In this document: positions 44,074-52,575 of the stretch, one piece after another
Position numbering within the stretch: the first letter of the stretch is position 1
Layout of the letters: every line of letters begins with the position of its first letter
Notes under the pieces: generated by a model
What the model was told of the DNA's origin: nothing
The model's input: only the letters and a program-made list of their open reading frames with translations
Database searches by the model: none
Translations under genes and position numbers: made by a program
NCBI GenBank assembly: GCA_023387375.1
Contig: JAEWIE010000050.1
Coordinates: 26,314 to 90,313, forward strand
Length of the DNA stretch: 64,000 bases
Direction: 5' to 3'
Origin: Bacteroidota bacterium
Lineage (GTDB): Bacteria > Bacteroidota > Bacteroidia > Flavobacteriales > Weeksellaceae

Positions 44074-44099
44074 TGCAGTTCTGCACTTTTTCTTTTTTT
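44074..44099 (+). terminator. Possible attenuator hairpin before metK
   Basis: A small stem (TGCAG 44074-44078 and CTGCA 44081-44085) is followed by an almost pure T-run (44087-44099). It lies between the riboswitch and metK and could end transcription when SAM binds. The stem is short, so this is tentative. Confidence 0.35.
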
Positions 44100-44125
44100 A
44101 TAATCTTTAATATAAGAAACTTAAT

Positions 44126-45403
44126 ATGCCTTATTTATTTACATCTGAGTCTGTCTCTGAGGGGCATCCAGATAAAATTGCGGACCAAATTTCAGACGCA
44201 TTAATCGATCATTTTTTAGCCTACGATCCAAGTTCGAAGGTAGCCTGTGAGACTTTGGTAACCACCGGTCAAGTGGTTCTTGCTGGCGAAGTGAAATCAA
44301 GCACTTATCTTGATGTACAGTCTATTGCGCGAGATGTCATTAACCAGATTGGATACACGAAGGGAGAATATATGTTTGCAGGAGATTCTTGCGGCGTTAT
44401 CTCTGCTATTCACGATCAATCACCTGATATTAATCAAGGGGTGGATCGCGCAGTTGAAGGAGAAGATTTTGAACTTAGAGCCAATGCGCAGGGCGCGGGA
44501 GATCAAGGGATGATGTTTGGTTATGCCACGAATGAAACGGCTCATTATATGCCACTTGCACTTGATTTGGCGCACACCATTTTAAGAGAATTGGCGGTGC
44601 TTCGTAAAGAGGGAGTCATTCCTTATTTACGTCCAGATTCCAAATCGCAGGTGACCATTGAGTACTCCGATGATCATAAGCCAATTCGAATTGATTCAAT
44701 CGTTGTCTCTACGCAGCACGATAATTTTGGCGCAGACCAAGAAATGCTCGCTAAGATTCGTAAAGACATGATTGAGATTCTAATTCCTCGCGTGAAAGAA
44801 AAACAGACATTAGAAGTTCAAGATTTATTTACAGATAAGATAAAATACCACATCAATCCTACAGGGAAGTTCGTTATTGGAGGACCTCATGGTGATACAG
44901 GACTTACAGGTCGAAAGATCATCGTTGATACTTATGGAGGAAAAGGAGCGCACGGTGGAGGTGCTTTCTCTGGAAAGGACCCATCCAAAGTAGACCGAAG
45001 TGCGGCCTACGCGACACGCCACATTGCAAAGAATTTAGTTGCGGCAGGTGTTGCAGATGAGGTTTTAGTGCAAGTGTCTTATGCCATAGGGGTTGCAGAG
45101 CCTTGTGGGCTGAACATTACAACGAATGGAACGGGAAAAGTGGGACTAAGTGACAGTGAGATCGCTGCAAAAGTGCTTGAACTTTTTGATTTACGTCCGT
45201 ATGCGATTGAACAAAATTTAAAATTAAGAAATCCAATTTACCAAGAAACGGCTGCTTATGGCCACATGGGTAGAGAGCACTATATAGGAAGTAAGACTTT
45301 TAACAAAGGAAAAAGCAATGAGCTTACCCTGGAAGGTCTCGAATTCTTTACTTGGGAAAAATTAGACCGTCAGGACGATATCAAAGCGAAATTCGGACTT
45401 TAG
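44126..45403 (+). CDS. metK: S-adenosylmethionine synthetase
   Basis: MetK makes SAM from methionine and ATP. The 425-residue protein shows SEGHPDKIADQISDA, the ATP-binding GAGDQGMMFGYA and the P-loop-like GGAFSGKDPSKVDRSAAY. The length is typical for Bacteroidota and a little longer than in E. coli. It is expressed behind a SAM-II riboswitch, so its own product should lower its synthesis, and ends in a strong terminator. Confidence 0.97.
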   Translation: MPYLFTSESVSEGHPDKIADQISDALIDHFLAYDPSSKVACETLVTTGQVVLAGEVKSSTYLDVQSIARDVINQIGYTKGEYMFAGDSCGVISAIHDQSPDINQGVDRAVEGEDFELRANAQGAGDQGMMFGYATNETAHYMPLALDLAHTILRELAVLRKEGVIPYLRPDSKSQVTIEYSDDHKPIRIDSIVVSTQHDNFGADQEMLAKIRKDMIEILIPRVKEKQTLEVQDLFTDKIKYHINPTGKFVIGGPHGDTGLTGRKIIVDTYGGKGAHGGGAFSGKDPSKVDRSAAYATRHIAKNLVAAGVADEVLVQVSYAIGVAEPCGLNITTNGTGKVGLSDSEIAAKVLELFDLRPYAIEQNLKLRNPIYQETAAYGHMGREHYIGSKTFNKGKSNELTLEGLEFFTWEKLDRQDDIKAKFGL

Positions 45404-45428
45404 TCAAACGGGTTTTTATAAAACATTT

Positions 45429-45464
45429 AGCGGCCTTCGAGAGATTTTTCGAAGGCTGCTTTTT
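45429..45464 (+). terminator. Terminator after metK
   Basis: Positions 45429-45440 pair with 45449-45460 (12 bp with one G-T pair) around an 8-nt loop, followed by TTTT. Confidence 0.9.
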
Positions 45465-45465
45465 C

Positions 45466-45499
45466 TTGAAGGAACTTCCCATAACTTTTTCTAAATTTG
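45466..45499 (+). promoter_or_regulatory. Promoter of the small exported protein gene
   Basis: TTG (45466-45468), a 23-nt spacer and TAAATTTG (45492-45499), 18 nt before the ATG at 45518. Confidence 0.55.
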
Positions 45500-45517
45500 C
45501 TTAAATATATTTCCAAA

Positions 45518-46000
45518 ATGAAACGAGTCTTATCCCTACTGTTTTTCGTCTTACTTCTAAGTCCCGTTGCCGCGCAACTAACGGTGCATAAGATGGCGCA
45601 TGTAGGGTATGTATACCAAAATCATAATTTTGGAGAAGTAGGGCTACGAGCTCTTATCTTAAGTAACGACGATATGCTATATCGCGTGGGTGGGTCCGCC
45701 CTGATTGGAGGCCATGAGGGGGAGGTGAAAGTATTGCCTAAGTTGCAAGCTGACGTTTTGCTTAATTTTCAGAAAGGGGTTGATTTTTACCATTCGTATT
45801 ATTTCTTAGCCGGTGCCGAGTTGACCACAAAGTATATTGCGCCTAAAATTGGATTCTCGCTTTTTGGGATTTTAGATCTCTCCGCAGGATATGGCTTTTC
45901 CATTGATGACAAAGGATTAGACGGCAAAAAGCTGGAAGGGCTTAATATGAACATGACGCTGAATTTACCTTTTGTGATGATTGGAGAGCTTCTTAATTAA
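45518..46000 (+). CDS. Hypothetical exported protein
   Basis: This 160-residue protein has a signal peptide (MKRVLSLLFFVLLLSPVAAQ) and a mature part made of beta-strand-like stretches (HVGYVYQNHNFGEVGLRALIL, AGAELTTKYIAPKIGFSLFGILDLSAGYGFSI split around several Gly). It is likely a small outer-membrane barrel or a periplasmic protein. No known family is identified. The start at the second Met after the promoter box is preferred over the 7-residue longer form. Confidence 0.6.
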   Translation: MKRVLSLLFFVLLLSPVAAQLTVHKMAHVGYVYQNHNFGEVGLRALILSNDDMLYRVGGSALIGGHEGEVKVLPKLQADVLLNFQKGVDFYHSYYFLAGAELTTKYIAPKIGFSLFGILDLSAGYGFSIDDKGLDGKKLEGLNMNMTLNLPFVMIGELLN

Positions 46001-46128
46001 GCCTTAGAATTATATTTAACTCTATTCTAGATTTCGAGCTGTACAAAATTCCTTATTGAAAAAAGGAGAGGAGGCCACTTTTCTTTCTATGTTTTGTAGG
46101 TCGCCGCGAAAAGACAAAGCAGCCCTTT

Positions 46129-46157
46129 TTTGTGCGAATTGATTTTTCGTAAGTTTG
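46129..46157 (+). promoter_or_regulatory. Promoter inside the 5' extension of the HAD gene
   Basis: TTTG (46129-46132), a 17-nt spacer and TAAGTTTG (46150-46157). It lies within the longer ORF (start 46130), which argues for the ATG at 46163; only 5 nt separate the box from that ATG. Confidence 0.6.
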
Positions 46158-46162
46158 AACCT

Positions 46163-46855
46163 ATGATTGACCATCTTTTTTTTGATCTAGACAATACACT
46201 TTGGGACCATAGAAAGAATGCAGAATTAACTTTGGCTGCACTTTTTAAGCAGGAGAAGATCGAGCTACTATACGGAGTTCAATTTCATGACTTTTATAAA
46301 GAGTATTACACGGTAAATGAAGACTTATGGGCTAAGATCCGTAATGGAAGCATTGACAAATCGTATTTACGCACGCACCGGTTTTTAGATACCTTTCGCG
46401 CGTTTGATATCGATAACGCAGAACTTGCGGCACTATTTGAAGGGCGTTTTCTTGATGAAATTTTGCAATACAATGAACTAGTACCGGGTGCCTTTGATTT
46501 ACTTGAATACCTAAGTGAAAAGTCTTATTCGATGCATATTCTTTCGAACGGATTCGAAGAGGTGACTGCGCGCAAATGTGAGCTCTCAGGAATTAAATCT
46601 TATTTCAAAACCATTACGAGCGCAGATGAAATTGATATTAGAAAGCCCGATCCGAAAATTTTTCAGTGGGCGTTTGATAAGTCCGATGCTCGGAAAGAAA
46701 ATTCCATTTACATTGGCGACGATTGGATTGCGGATATAGAGGGAGCTCTTAACTATGGAATGGGCGCTATTTTCTTCGATGTTTTTGAAGACCGTTACAC
46801 AGCGCCTGGAGTACAAGTTGTTCGCTCTTTGCATGAAATCAAAGACCTGTTGTAG
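46163..46855 (+). CDS. HAD-family phosphatase, YjjG-like
   Basis: This 230-residue HAD hydrolase begins with FDLDNTLWDHRKNAELTL, the nucleophile Asp motif of the YjjG non-canonical 5'-nucleotidase group. HILSNGFEEVTARKCELSGI (motif II with Asn/Ser) and IYIGDDWIADIEGALNYGM (motif IV) follow, with a conserved Lys near RKPDPKIF. It probably dephosphorylates nucleotide monophosphates. A terminator separates it from the convergent trpS. Confidence 0.87.
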   Translation: MIDHLFFDLDNTLWDHRKNAELTLAALFKQEKIELLYGVQFHDFYKEYYTVNEDLWAKIRNGSIDKSYLRTHRFLDTFRAFDIDNAELAALFEGRFLDEILQYNELVPGAFDLLEYLSEKSYSMHILSNGFEEVTARKCELSGIKSYFKTITSADEIDIRKPDPKIFQWAFDKSDARKENSIYIGDDWIADIEGALNYGMGAIFFDVFEDRYTAPGVQVVRSLHEIKDLL

Positions 46856-46881
46856 TGTGAGAAGTTTTTGCTTAATGGAAC

Positions 46882-46916
46882 AAAAAAATCCGCCTTTTTA
46901 AAGTAAAAAAGGCGGA
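46882..46916 (-). terminator. Terminator of trpS
   Basis: TCCGCCTTTTT (46889-46899) pairs with AAAAAGGCGGA (46906-46916). On the minus strand the stem is followed by a run of seven T (46882-46888), a strong terminator for trpS. On the plus strand the T-run is missing, so it helps the HAD gene less. Confidence 0.88.
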
Positions 46917-46932
46917 GATAAGTAGTGTATTC

Positions 46933-47901
46933 TTATAAACCTAAGCTTTCTCGAACTCTTTGCAAGGTTTGGTTTGCCACTGCTTTTGTTTTTTCAGCTC
47001 CTTTCAAAAGCACTTCGTCTAGCTCTTCAAGATTATTCATATAATACTGGAATCTTTCTCGTTCTTTTTCGTAAGTCGTCAGGATAAGATTCAATAGTTC
47101 TTTCTTTGCATGTCCATAGCCGTAATTTCCCGCTAAATATTTTGCGCGAAGTTCGTCACTTTGCTCCTTTGTGGCGATGAGTTCGTATATCGCAAAGACT
47201 TTGTCTGTATCTGGGTTCTTTGGATCCTCCAGCGGAGTGGAGTCCGTCTCGATAGACATAATTTGCTTTTTCAACTCTTTTTCAGGCAAAAAGATATTGA
47301 TGATGTTCCCTCTTGATTTTGACATTTTTTGTCCGTCTGTTCCTGGAACATACTTTGTGTTTTCTTGTAGTTCAGCTTTAGGAAGAACAAAGACCTCGCC
47401 CATTTGATTGTTGAATCGAGAGCCCATGTCACGCGCCATCTCTAAATGTTGCAATTGGTCTTTTCCTACAGGTACAATTTCGGCATCGTATAGTAAGATA
47501 TCCGCAGCCATTAGAACGGGGTAGGTAAAAAGCCCAACGTTGACATCTTGAACTCGGTCCGCTTTGTCTTTGAAAGAGTGAGCTAAAGTGAGTCTTTGGT
47601 AAGGAAAAAAGCAGGATAAATACCAGGCCAGTTCCGTGGCTTGAGGTACATCACTTTGGCGATAGAAATGAGTCCGGTTGGGATCTAGTCCACAGGCTAG
47701 CCATGCGGCTGCAATTTCATATGTGTTTTGGCGAAGTACTCCTGCATCTTTAATAAAGGTTAGAGAATGTAAATTCGCAATAAATAGAAAGGAATCGTTT
47801 TGTGGATCTTTAGAAAGTTCAATGGCAGGAAAAATGGCGCCCAATAGGTTTCCTAAATGGGGAGTTCCTGTCGCTTGAATTCCAGTGAGTATTCTTGACA
47901 T
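46933..47901 (-). CDS. trpS: Tryptophanyl-tRNA synthetase
   Basis: TrpS is a class I synthetase. The 322-residue protein has the HIGH-like ATGTPHLGNLLG near the N-terminus and KMSKSRGN (KMSKS). FADRVQDVNVGLFTYPVLMAADILLYDA-type block and QHLEMARDM match the family. Length is typical. It is followed by a strong terminator and preceded at 64 nt by lspA on the same strand. Confidence 0.96.
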   Translation of the reverse strand: MSRILTGIQATGTPHLGNLLGAIFPAIELSKDPQNDSFLFIANLHSLTFIKDAGVLRQNTYEIAAAWLACGLDPNRTHFYRQSDVPQATELAWYLSCFFPYQRLTLAHSFKDKADRVQDVNVGLFTYPVLMAADILLYDAEIVPVGKDQLQHLEMARDMGSRFNNQMGEVFVLPKAELQENTKYVPGTDGQKMSKSRGNIINIFLPEKELKKQIMSIETDSTPLEDPKNPDTDKVFAIYELIATKEQSDELRAKYLAGNYGYGHAKKELLNLILTTYEKERERFQYYMNNLEELDEVLLKGAEKTKAVANQTLQRVRESLGL

Positions 47902-47965
47902 TATAATATTTATTCAAAAGGTCTAAATCGTAAAATTAGGTGTTCAGGGTCTAAAAAGAGACGGC

Positions 47966-48613
47966 CTAAAAATCCATTCCGTTTGGAAATGCTTTTTTAC
48001 GGAAGGTTAACAAAAGAAGTGCACCAAGGGTAATGGCGGAATCAGCCACATTGAAAATGTATTTAAAAAATTCAATCTGTTTTCCTCCAATCAGTGGCCA
48101 ACTCTCTGGAACCTGCCAGTCGACAAGGGGAAAGTGGAACATGTCCACAACACATCCTTTCATAAAAGAAGAATATCCCTGTCCAAAAGGGACGATTTCA
48201 GAGACGCCTCCATAATCAATCCATCTCTCAATGCTTGTGTCGAATACGGTCCCACTGTCGAAGATCATTCCATAGAACATTCCATCGATTAGATTTCCGA
48301 TGGCGCCCGCAAAGATCATTGCCATGGGGATGAGTAAGTAATTTGAATTCATTCCCTGCTTGATCCATTTACGGAAAAGATACACCATTCCTCCGATTAG
48401 GAACACGCGTACAATCACAAGGAAATATTTCCCAAGTAGTCCTCCGAAATGAAATCCGTAGGCCATTCCCGGGTTTTCTACAAAAGTGATTCGAAACCAA
48501 TCGAGCCCAAATACGGGGGTGCTTTCTCCGAGTTGAAAATTAGTTTTGATATAAAACTTTGAAGCTTGGTCAATAACCAAAATAATCAAAGTGATCAGAG
48601 CGATTTTTTTCAT
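47966..48613 (-). CDS. lspA: Lipoprotein signal peptidase
   Basis: LspA is the inner-membrane aspartyl protease that cleaves lipoprotein signal peptides after lipid attachment. The 215-residue protein has four membrane helices and the two catalytic Asp blocks, CVVDMFHFP and FNVADSAITLG. It is about 50 residues longer than in E. coli because of an insertion between GAIGNLIDG and VVDM (residues around 118-155), which is common in Bacteroidota. It lies downstream of a DksA-like gene, an arrangement found in other flavobacteria. Confidence 0.93.
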   Translation of the reverse strand: MKKIALITLIILVIDQASKFYIKTNFQLGESTPVFGLDWFRITFVENPGMAYGFHFGGLLGKYFLVIVRVFLIGGMVYLFRKWIKQGMNSNYLLIPMAMIFAGAIGNLIDGMFYGMIFDSGTVFDTSIERWIDYGGVSEIVPFGQGYSSFMKGCVVDMFHFPLVDWQVPESWPLIGGKQIEFFKYIFNVADSAITLGALLLLTFRKKAFPNGMDF

Positions 48614-48632
48614 AATGAAATTGAATGCATAG

Positions 48633-48670
48633 TTCTGTAAAGCCTGGAATAACTCCAGGCTTTTACAGAA
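48633..48670 (-). terminator. Strong hairpin between dksA-like gene and lspA
   Basis: TTCTGTAAAGCCTGGA (48633-48648) pairs with 48654-48670 over 16 bp with one bulged T (48664). No good T-run follows on the minus strand. It may be a terminator, or a partial attenuator keeping lspA below the upstream gene. Confidence 0.6.
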
Positions 48671-48676
48671 TTTAAT

Positions 48677-49057
48677 TTAGCGCTGCATATTTTTCGCTTC
48701 AATACTCAAGGTGGCATGAGGTACCGCTCTTAGGCGATCTTTTGGAATTAATTTTCCAGTCACTCGGCATACCCCGTAGGTCTTGTTTTCAATACGAATT
48801 AAAGCATGCTTTAAATCACGGATGAATTTTTCTTGACGTCCTGCAAGAATTGCATTTTGCTCCTTGCTTAGGGTTTCTGCTCCCTCTTCAAATGCCTTGA
48901 AGGTAGGAGAGGTGTCATCCGTCCCGTTGTTTTGATCGTTGATAAAGCTCTCGTTGATAAGTGCTAAGTCTTTTTCTGCTTTATTTATTTTTGCGACGAT
49001 GAGTTCTTTGAATTCTTTCAAATCTGCATCGCTGTAGCGTTGTCTTTCTTCTGCCAT
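48677..49057 (-). CDS. DksA/TraR-family protein with degenerate zinc finger
   Basis: This 126-residue protein has a helical N-terminal hairpin (about 1-85) and a C-terminal DksA-like region. Compared with the zinc-finger pattern YGxCxxCGxxI...AxPxAxxCxxC, only the first Cys (Cys97 in YGVCRVTG) remains; Thr100, Ser118 and Ala121 take the place of the others. It probably binds RNA polymerase through the secondary channel, but it cannot bind zinc through the classic four-Cys site. It is 54 nt downstream of ileS and probably co-transcribed. Confidence 0.85.
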   Translation of the reverse strand: MAEERQRYSDADLKEFKELIVAKINKAEKDLALINESFINDQNNGTDDTSPTFKAFEEGAETLSKEQNAILAGRQEKFIRDLKHALIRIENKTYGVCRVTGKLIPKDRLRAVPHATLSIEAKNMQR

Positions 49058-49080
49058 GGTTGCTTGATTTTTTTGTTAAA

Positions 49081-49107
49081 AGGATGTTTTTTCGATAAAG
49101 ACATCCT
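49081..49107 (-). terminator. Terminator after ileS
   Basis: AGGATGT (49081-49087) and ACATCCT (49101-49107) form a 7-bp stem with a 13-nt loop, followed on the minus strand by TTTT. It is 4 nt after the ileS stop. Confidence 0.65.
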
Positions 49108-49111
49108 GCAA

Positions 49112-52100
49112 TTATCCATTTAATTTTTCCACTTCAACTTGAAATTGAACTTCATCGATTTCAATCTGCTCAAAAATTGAGAGTGAATTTACAAATTCTA
49201 TTTTATCCGACAATACTTCGGCGGAAATATATTCTGAGTTTGCTTTAAGCTCGCTCATGAAAGGAGTATCTATTTTCAATTTAACAGAGATTCTGTCTGT
49301 AAGATCAAAATTTTTGTCCTTTCTAATGTTTTGAATACGATTAATGAACTCTCTTGCGATCCCTTCCGCCTTCAGTTCATCCGTAATGGTTAAGTCGAGA
49401 GCGACCGTAAGTTTTCCATCACTAGTGACGGTCCAGCCTGGAATGTCTTTTGTGGAAATTTCCAAATCTTCAAGGTTGATTTCATATCCGGAAACAAGAG
49501 TTTTTCCTTCTGTCTCAAGGTTTTGAATCTGATCAGCGGAGAATTCTTGAATCTCTTGACCTACCTTTTTCATGTCTTTTCCTAGTTTAGGACCTAAGGT
49601 TTTGAAATTAGGTTTAATTTGTTTTACAATGAGTTCACCTGCCTCTTTAGGGTCAATTAGTTGAAGTTCCTTAACGTTTACTTCCTGCATGATTAACTCG
49701 CTTACGGCTAAGATTTGGGATTTTGTTTTCGCATCCAAAACGGGGATCATTACCTTGGTTAGCGGTTGACGGACCTTTATGTTTTCCTTCTTACGTAGGG
49801 AGAATACCATAGAGGTAATGGTTTGCGCCAAATGCGTTTTTTCCACTAGGTCTTGTTCTACTTGGCTCTCATCGAACACAGGGAAATCGGTAAGGTGAAT
49901 GGACTGCGCCTGTTCTTTTCCCGTCACCTTGTTGAGGTCACGGTATAGTCTATCCATAAAGAATGGAGAGATAGGAGCAGACAATTTAGCCACTGTTTCA
50001 AGACAAGTATATAGTGTCTGGTAAGCTGAGATTTTATCATCTGAATACTCACCTTTCCAGAAACGACGACGGCAAAGTCTTACGTACCAATTGCTCAAGT
50101 TGTCATTGACAAAAGTATTGATTGCCCGAGCAACCTTGGTAGGTTCGTAATCCTCATAGAAGGACTTCACGTCTTTTATAAGAAGATGAAGTTCGGATAA
50201 GATCCATCTATCAATTTCTGGACGCTCTGTAATTTCTTGTTCGCTGTATGTGAAATTGTCCACGTTGGCATAGAGAGCAAAGAACGAGTATGTGTTGTAA
50301 AGTGTTCCAAAGAACTTACGTTTTACTTCTTCAATTCCTTGTGAGTCGAATTTCAGGTTTTCCCACGGGTTTGCATTGGAGATCATGTACCAACGCGTAG
50401 CATCAGGACCAAAATCTTCTAGTGTTTTGAACGGATCGACCGCATTGCCTAAGCGTTTTGACATTTTTTGACCGTTTTTGTCAAGTACCAATCCGTTGGA
50501 AACGACATTTTTATAGGCAACACTATCAAAAACGGTCGTGGCAATCGCATGTAGCGTATAGAACCATCCTCTGGTCTGGTCGACTCCTTCTGCGATAAAA
50601 TCAGCAGGGAAAGCTTTTCTTTCGTCTATAAGCTCTTTGTTTTCAAAAGGATAGTGCACTTGTGCGTAGGGCATGGAACCTGAGTCAAACCAAACGTCAA
50701 TCAGATCGCTTTCCCTTTTCATAGGACTTCCACTCTCTGAGACAAGTGTAATTTGATCTACGTAATTTTTATGAAGATCTACTTTGTTGTAGTTTTCTTC
50801 ACTCATATCTCCCACCACAAATTGCGAAAGTGGGTTTTCGTTCATGAATCCGGCAGCAATCGACTTTTCAATCTCTTGCTTTAGTTCCTCAATCGAGCCA
50901 ATAATTTTTTCTTCTTTGGCGTCCTCAGTTCTCCATATAGGGAGAGGAATACCCCAATAACGAGAACGAGAGAGGTTCCAGTCGTTTACATTTTCTAACC
51001 AGTTTGCAAAACGTCCTTCTCCCGTACTTTTGGGTTTCCAATTAATTTGCGTATTTAATTCGACAAGACGACCTTTCACAGCTGTCATTTTCACAAACCA
51101 AGAATCGAGTGGATAGTAGAGTACCGGTTTGTCTGTTCTCCAACAATGAGGATAACTGTGGGTATATTTTTCTACTTTGAACGCTTTGTTTTCGGTCTTT
51201 AATAAAATAGCTAGTTCGACGTCCCAAGACTTTTCAGGTGCCGTATTTTCATCGTAATACTCGTTCTTAATGTATTTACCTGCAAAGAGTTCAGGCACGT
51301 TCGCACCCTGCACAAAACGACCTTGCAGATCCACAAGTGGAACTAAATTGTCATTGTGGTCTCTAATCAGCATTGGAGGGATGCCATTTTGTTTTGCTAC
51401 ACGACTATCATCCGCACCAAAGGTCGGAGCGATATGCACGATTCCGGTTCCATCGTCTGTGGTGACGAAGTCCCCTTCAATTACTCGAAACGCATTTTGG
51501 GGATCGTTTGCAGGAAGGAACCAAGGAATCAACTGTTTATAGCTTGTGCCCACTAGATCCTTTCCTTTAAATTCTTCTAATATATGGAATGGGATTGTTT
51601 TGTCCTCAATTTTATAAGTCTCAAGCTCCTCCAAAGAAGATTCTTTGAATTTCTTGCCTAAGTTTTTGACAAGAAGAGCTTTTGCAACCACAACCGTGAC
51701 AGGTTCGAAGGTGTATTGATTGAAGGTCTTTACTAGCAGATAATCAATGTCCTTGCCTACGGCTAAAGCTGTGTTGGAAGGTAGTGTCCATGGAGTGGTG
51801 GTCCATGCTAGGATGTCGATTGGTCCCACTTTTTCCAAATGAGAGAGTCTTTCACTTAACTGCTTCACGCTGAACTGAGCTACAACCGTCGTATCGGAGA
51901 CATCGCGATAAGTTCCGGGTTGATTTAATTCATGAGAAGAAAGTCCGGTTCCTGCCTTAGGTGAATAGGGTTGAATGGTGTATCCTTTGTAAAGTAATTC
52001 TTTAGAATAGATGTTTTTAAGTAACCACCAAACGGTTTCCATGTATTTAGAAGTGTAGGTGATATAAGGATCTTGTAAATCGACCCAATAGCCGATTTTG

Positions 52101-52510
52101 TGAGTCAAGTCATTCCACACATCTGTATAGCGCATTACCGCTTTGCGGCAAGCCTCGTTGTAGTCTTCTACTGAGATTTTAACGCCAATATCTTCCTTCG
52201 TAATTCCAAGTTCTTTTTCTACTCCAAGTTCAATCGGAAGTCCATGGGTGTCCCAACCTGCTTTTCGAAAAACTTTTTTACCATTTTGCGTTTGAAATCG
52301 GCAGAATATATCTTTGATGGTTCTTGCCATGACATGGTGAATACCTGGCAATCCATTTGCAGAGGGAGGTCCTTCGTAAAATACAAATTCGGGCTGTCCG
52401 TCACGAATTTCAACTGATTTTTTGAAAGTTTGTTCCTTGTCCCATGATTCTAAAATTCCACTCGCAATGGTGGATAAATCAAGATTTTTATATTCGTTAA
52501 ACTTCTTCAT
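49112..52510 (-). CDS. ileS: Isoleucyl-tRNA synthetase, type 2, GXHH motif
   Basis: IleS charges tRNA-Ile. At 1132 residues (from ATG 52510) it is the long, eukaryote-like IleRS2 type, not the ~930-residue bacterial IleRS1. The ATP-binding signature is GIHH at residues 56-59 (PPSANGLPGIHHVMART), with the first and third positions swapped relative to HIGH, and the second signature is KMSKRLGN. The editing domain (CP1) shows LAWTTTPWTLPSNTALAV and GTGIVHIAPTFGADD. The C-terminal part has no cysteine-rich zinc finger, as expected for this type. I chose the MKKFNEYKNL start; a start 18 nt upstream is also in frame. The last gene on its transcript may be the DksA-like one. Confidence 0.95.
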   Translation of the reverse strand: MKKFNEYKNLDLSTIASGILESWDKEQTFKKSVEIRDGQPEFVFYEGPPSANGLPGIHHVMARTIKDIFCRFQTQNGKKVFRKAGWDTHGLPIELGVEKELGITKEDIGVKISVEDYNEACRKAVMRYTDVWNDLTHKIGYWVDLQDPYITYTSKYMETVWWLLKNIYSKELLYKGYTIQPYSPKAGTGLSSHELNQPGTYRDVSDTTVVAQFSVKQLSERLSHLEKVGPIDILAWTTTPWTLPSNTALAVGKDIDYLLVKTFNQYTFEPVTVVVAKALLVKNLGKKFKESSLEELETYKIEDKTIPFHILEEFKGKDLVGTSYKQLIPWFLPANDPQNAFRVIEGDFVTTDDGTGIVHIAPTFGADDSRVAKQNGIPPMLIRDHNDNLVPLVDLQGRFVQGANVPELFAGKYIKNEYYDENTAPEKSWDVELAILLKTENKAFKVEKYTHSYPHCWRTDKPVLYYPLDSWFVKMTAVKGRLVELNTQINWKPKSTGEGRFANWLENVNDWNLSRSRYWGIPLPIWRTEDAKEEKIIGSIEELKQEIEKSIAAGFMNENPLSQFVVGDMSEENYNKVDLHKNYVDQITLVSESGSPMKRESDLIDVWFDSGSMPYAQVHYPFENKELIDERKAFPADFIAEGVDQTRGWFYTLHAIATTVFDSVAYKNVVSNGLVLDKNGQKMSKRLGNAVDPFKTLEDFGPDATRWYMISNANPWENLKFDSQGIEEVKRKFFGTLYNTYSFFALYANVDNFTYSEQEITERPEIDRWILSELHLLIKDVKSFYEDYEPTKVARAINTFVNDNLSNWYVRLCRRRFWKGEYSDDKISAYQTLYTCLETVAKLSAPISPFFMDRLYRDLNKVTGKEQAQSIHLTDFPVFDESQVEQDLVEKTHLAQTITSMVFSLRKKENIKVRQPLTKVMIPVLDAKTKSQILAVSELIMQEVNVKELQLIDPKEAGELIVKQIKPNFKTLGPKLGKDMKKVGQEIQEFSADQIQNLETEGKTLVSGYEINLEDLEISTKDIPGWTVTSDGKLTVALDLTITDELKAEGIAREFINRIQNIRKDKNFDLTDRISVKLKIDTPFMSELKANSEYISAEVLSDKIEFVNSLSIFEQIEIDEVQFQVEVEKLNG

Positions 52511-52542
52511 TGTCAATATTATCTGCATTGAATTTAAGTGTG

Positions 52543-52550
52543 CGAATATA
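52543..52550 (-). promoter_or_regulatory. Candidate promoter box for ileS
   Basis: On the minus strand TATATTCG (TAnnTTTG with one mismatch) lies 32 nt before the ATG. No -33 TTG is seen. Confidence 0.4.
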
Positions 52551-52575
52551 AGGAATTTTAGTGAAATTTTAACAG

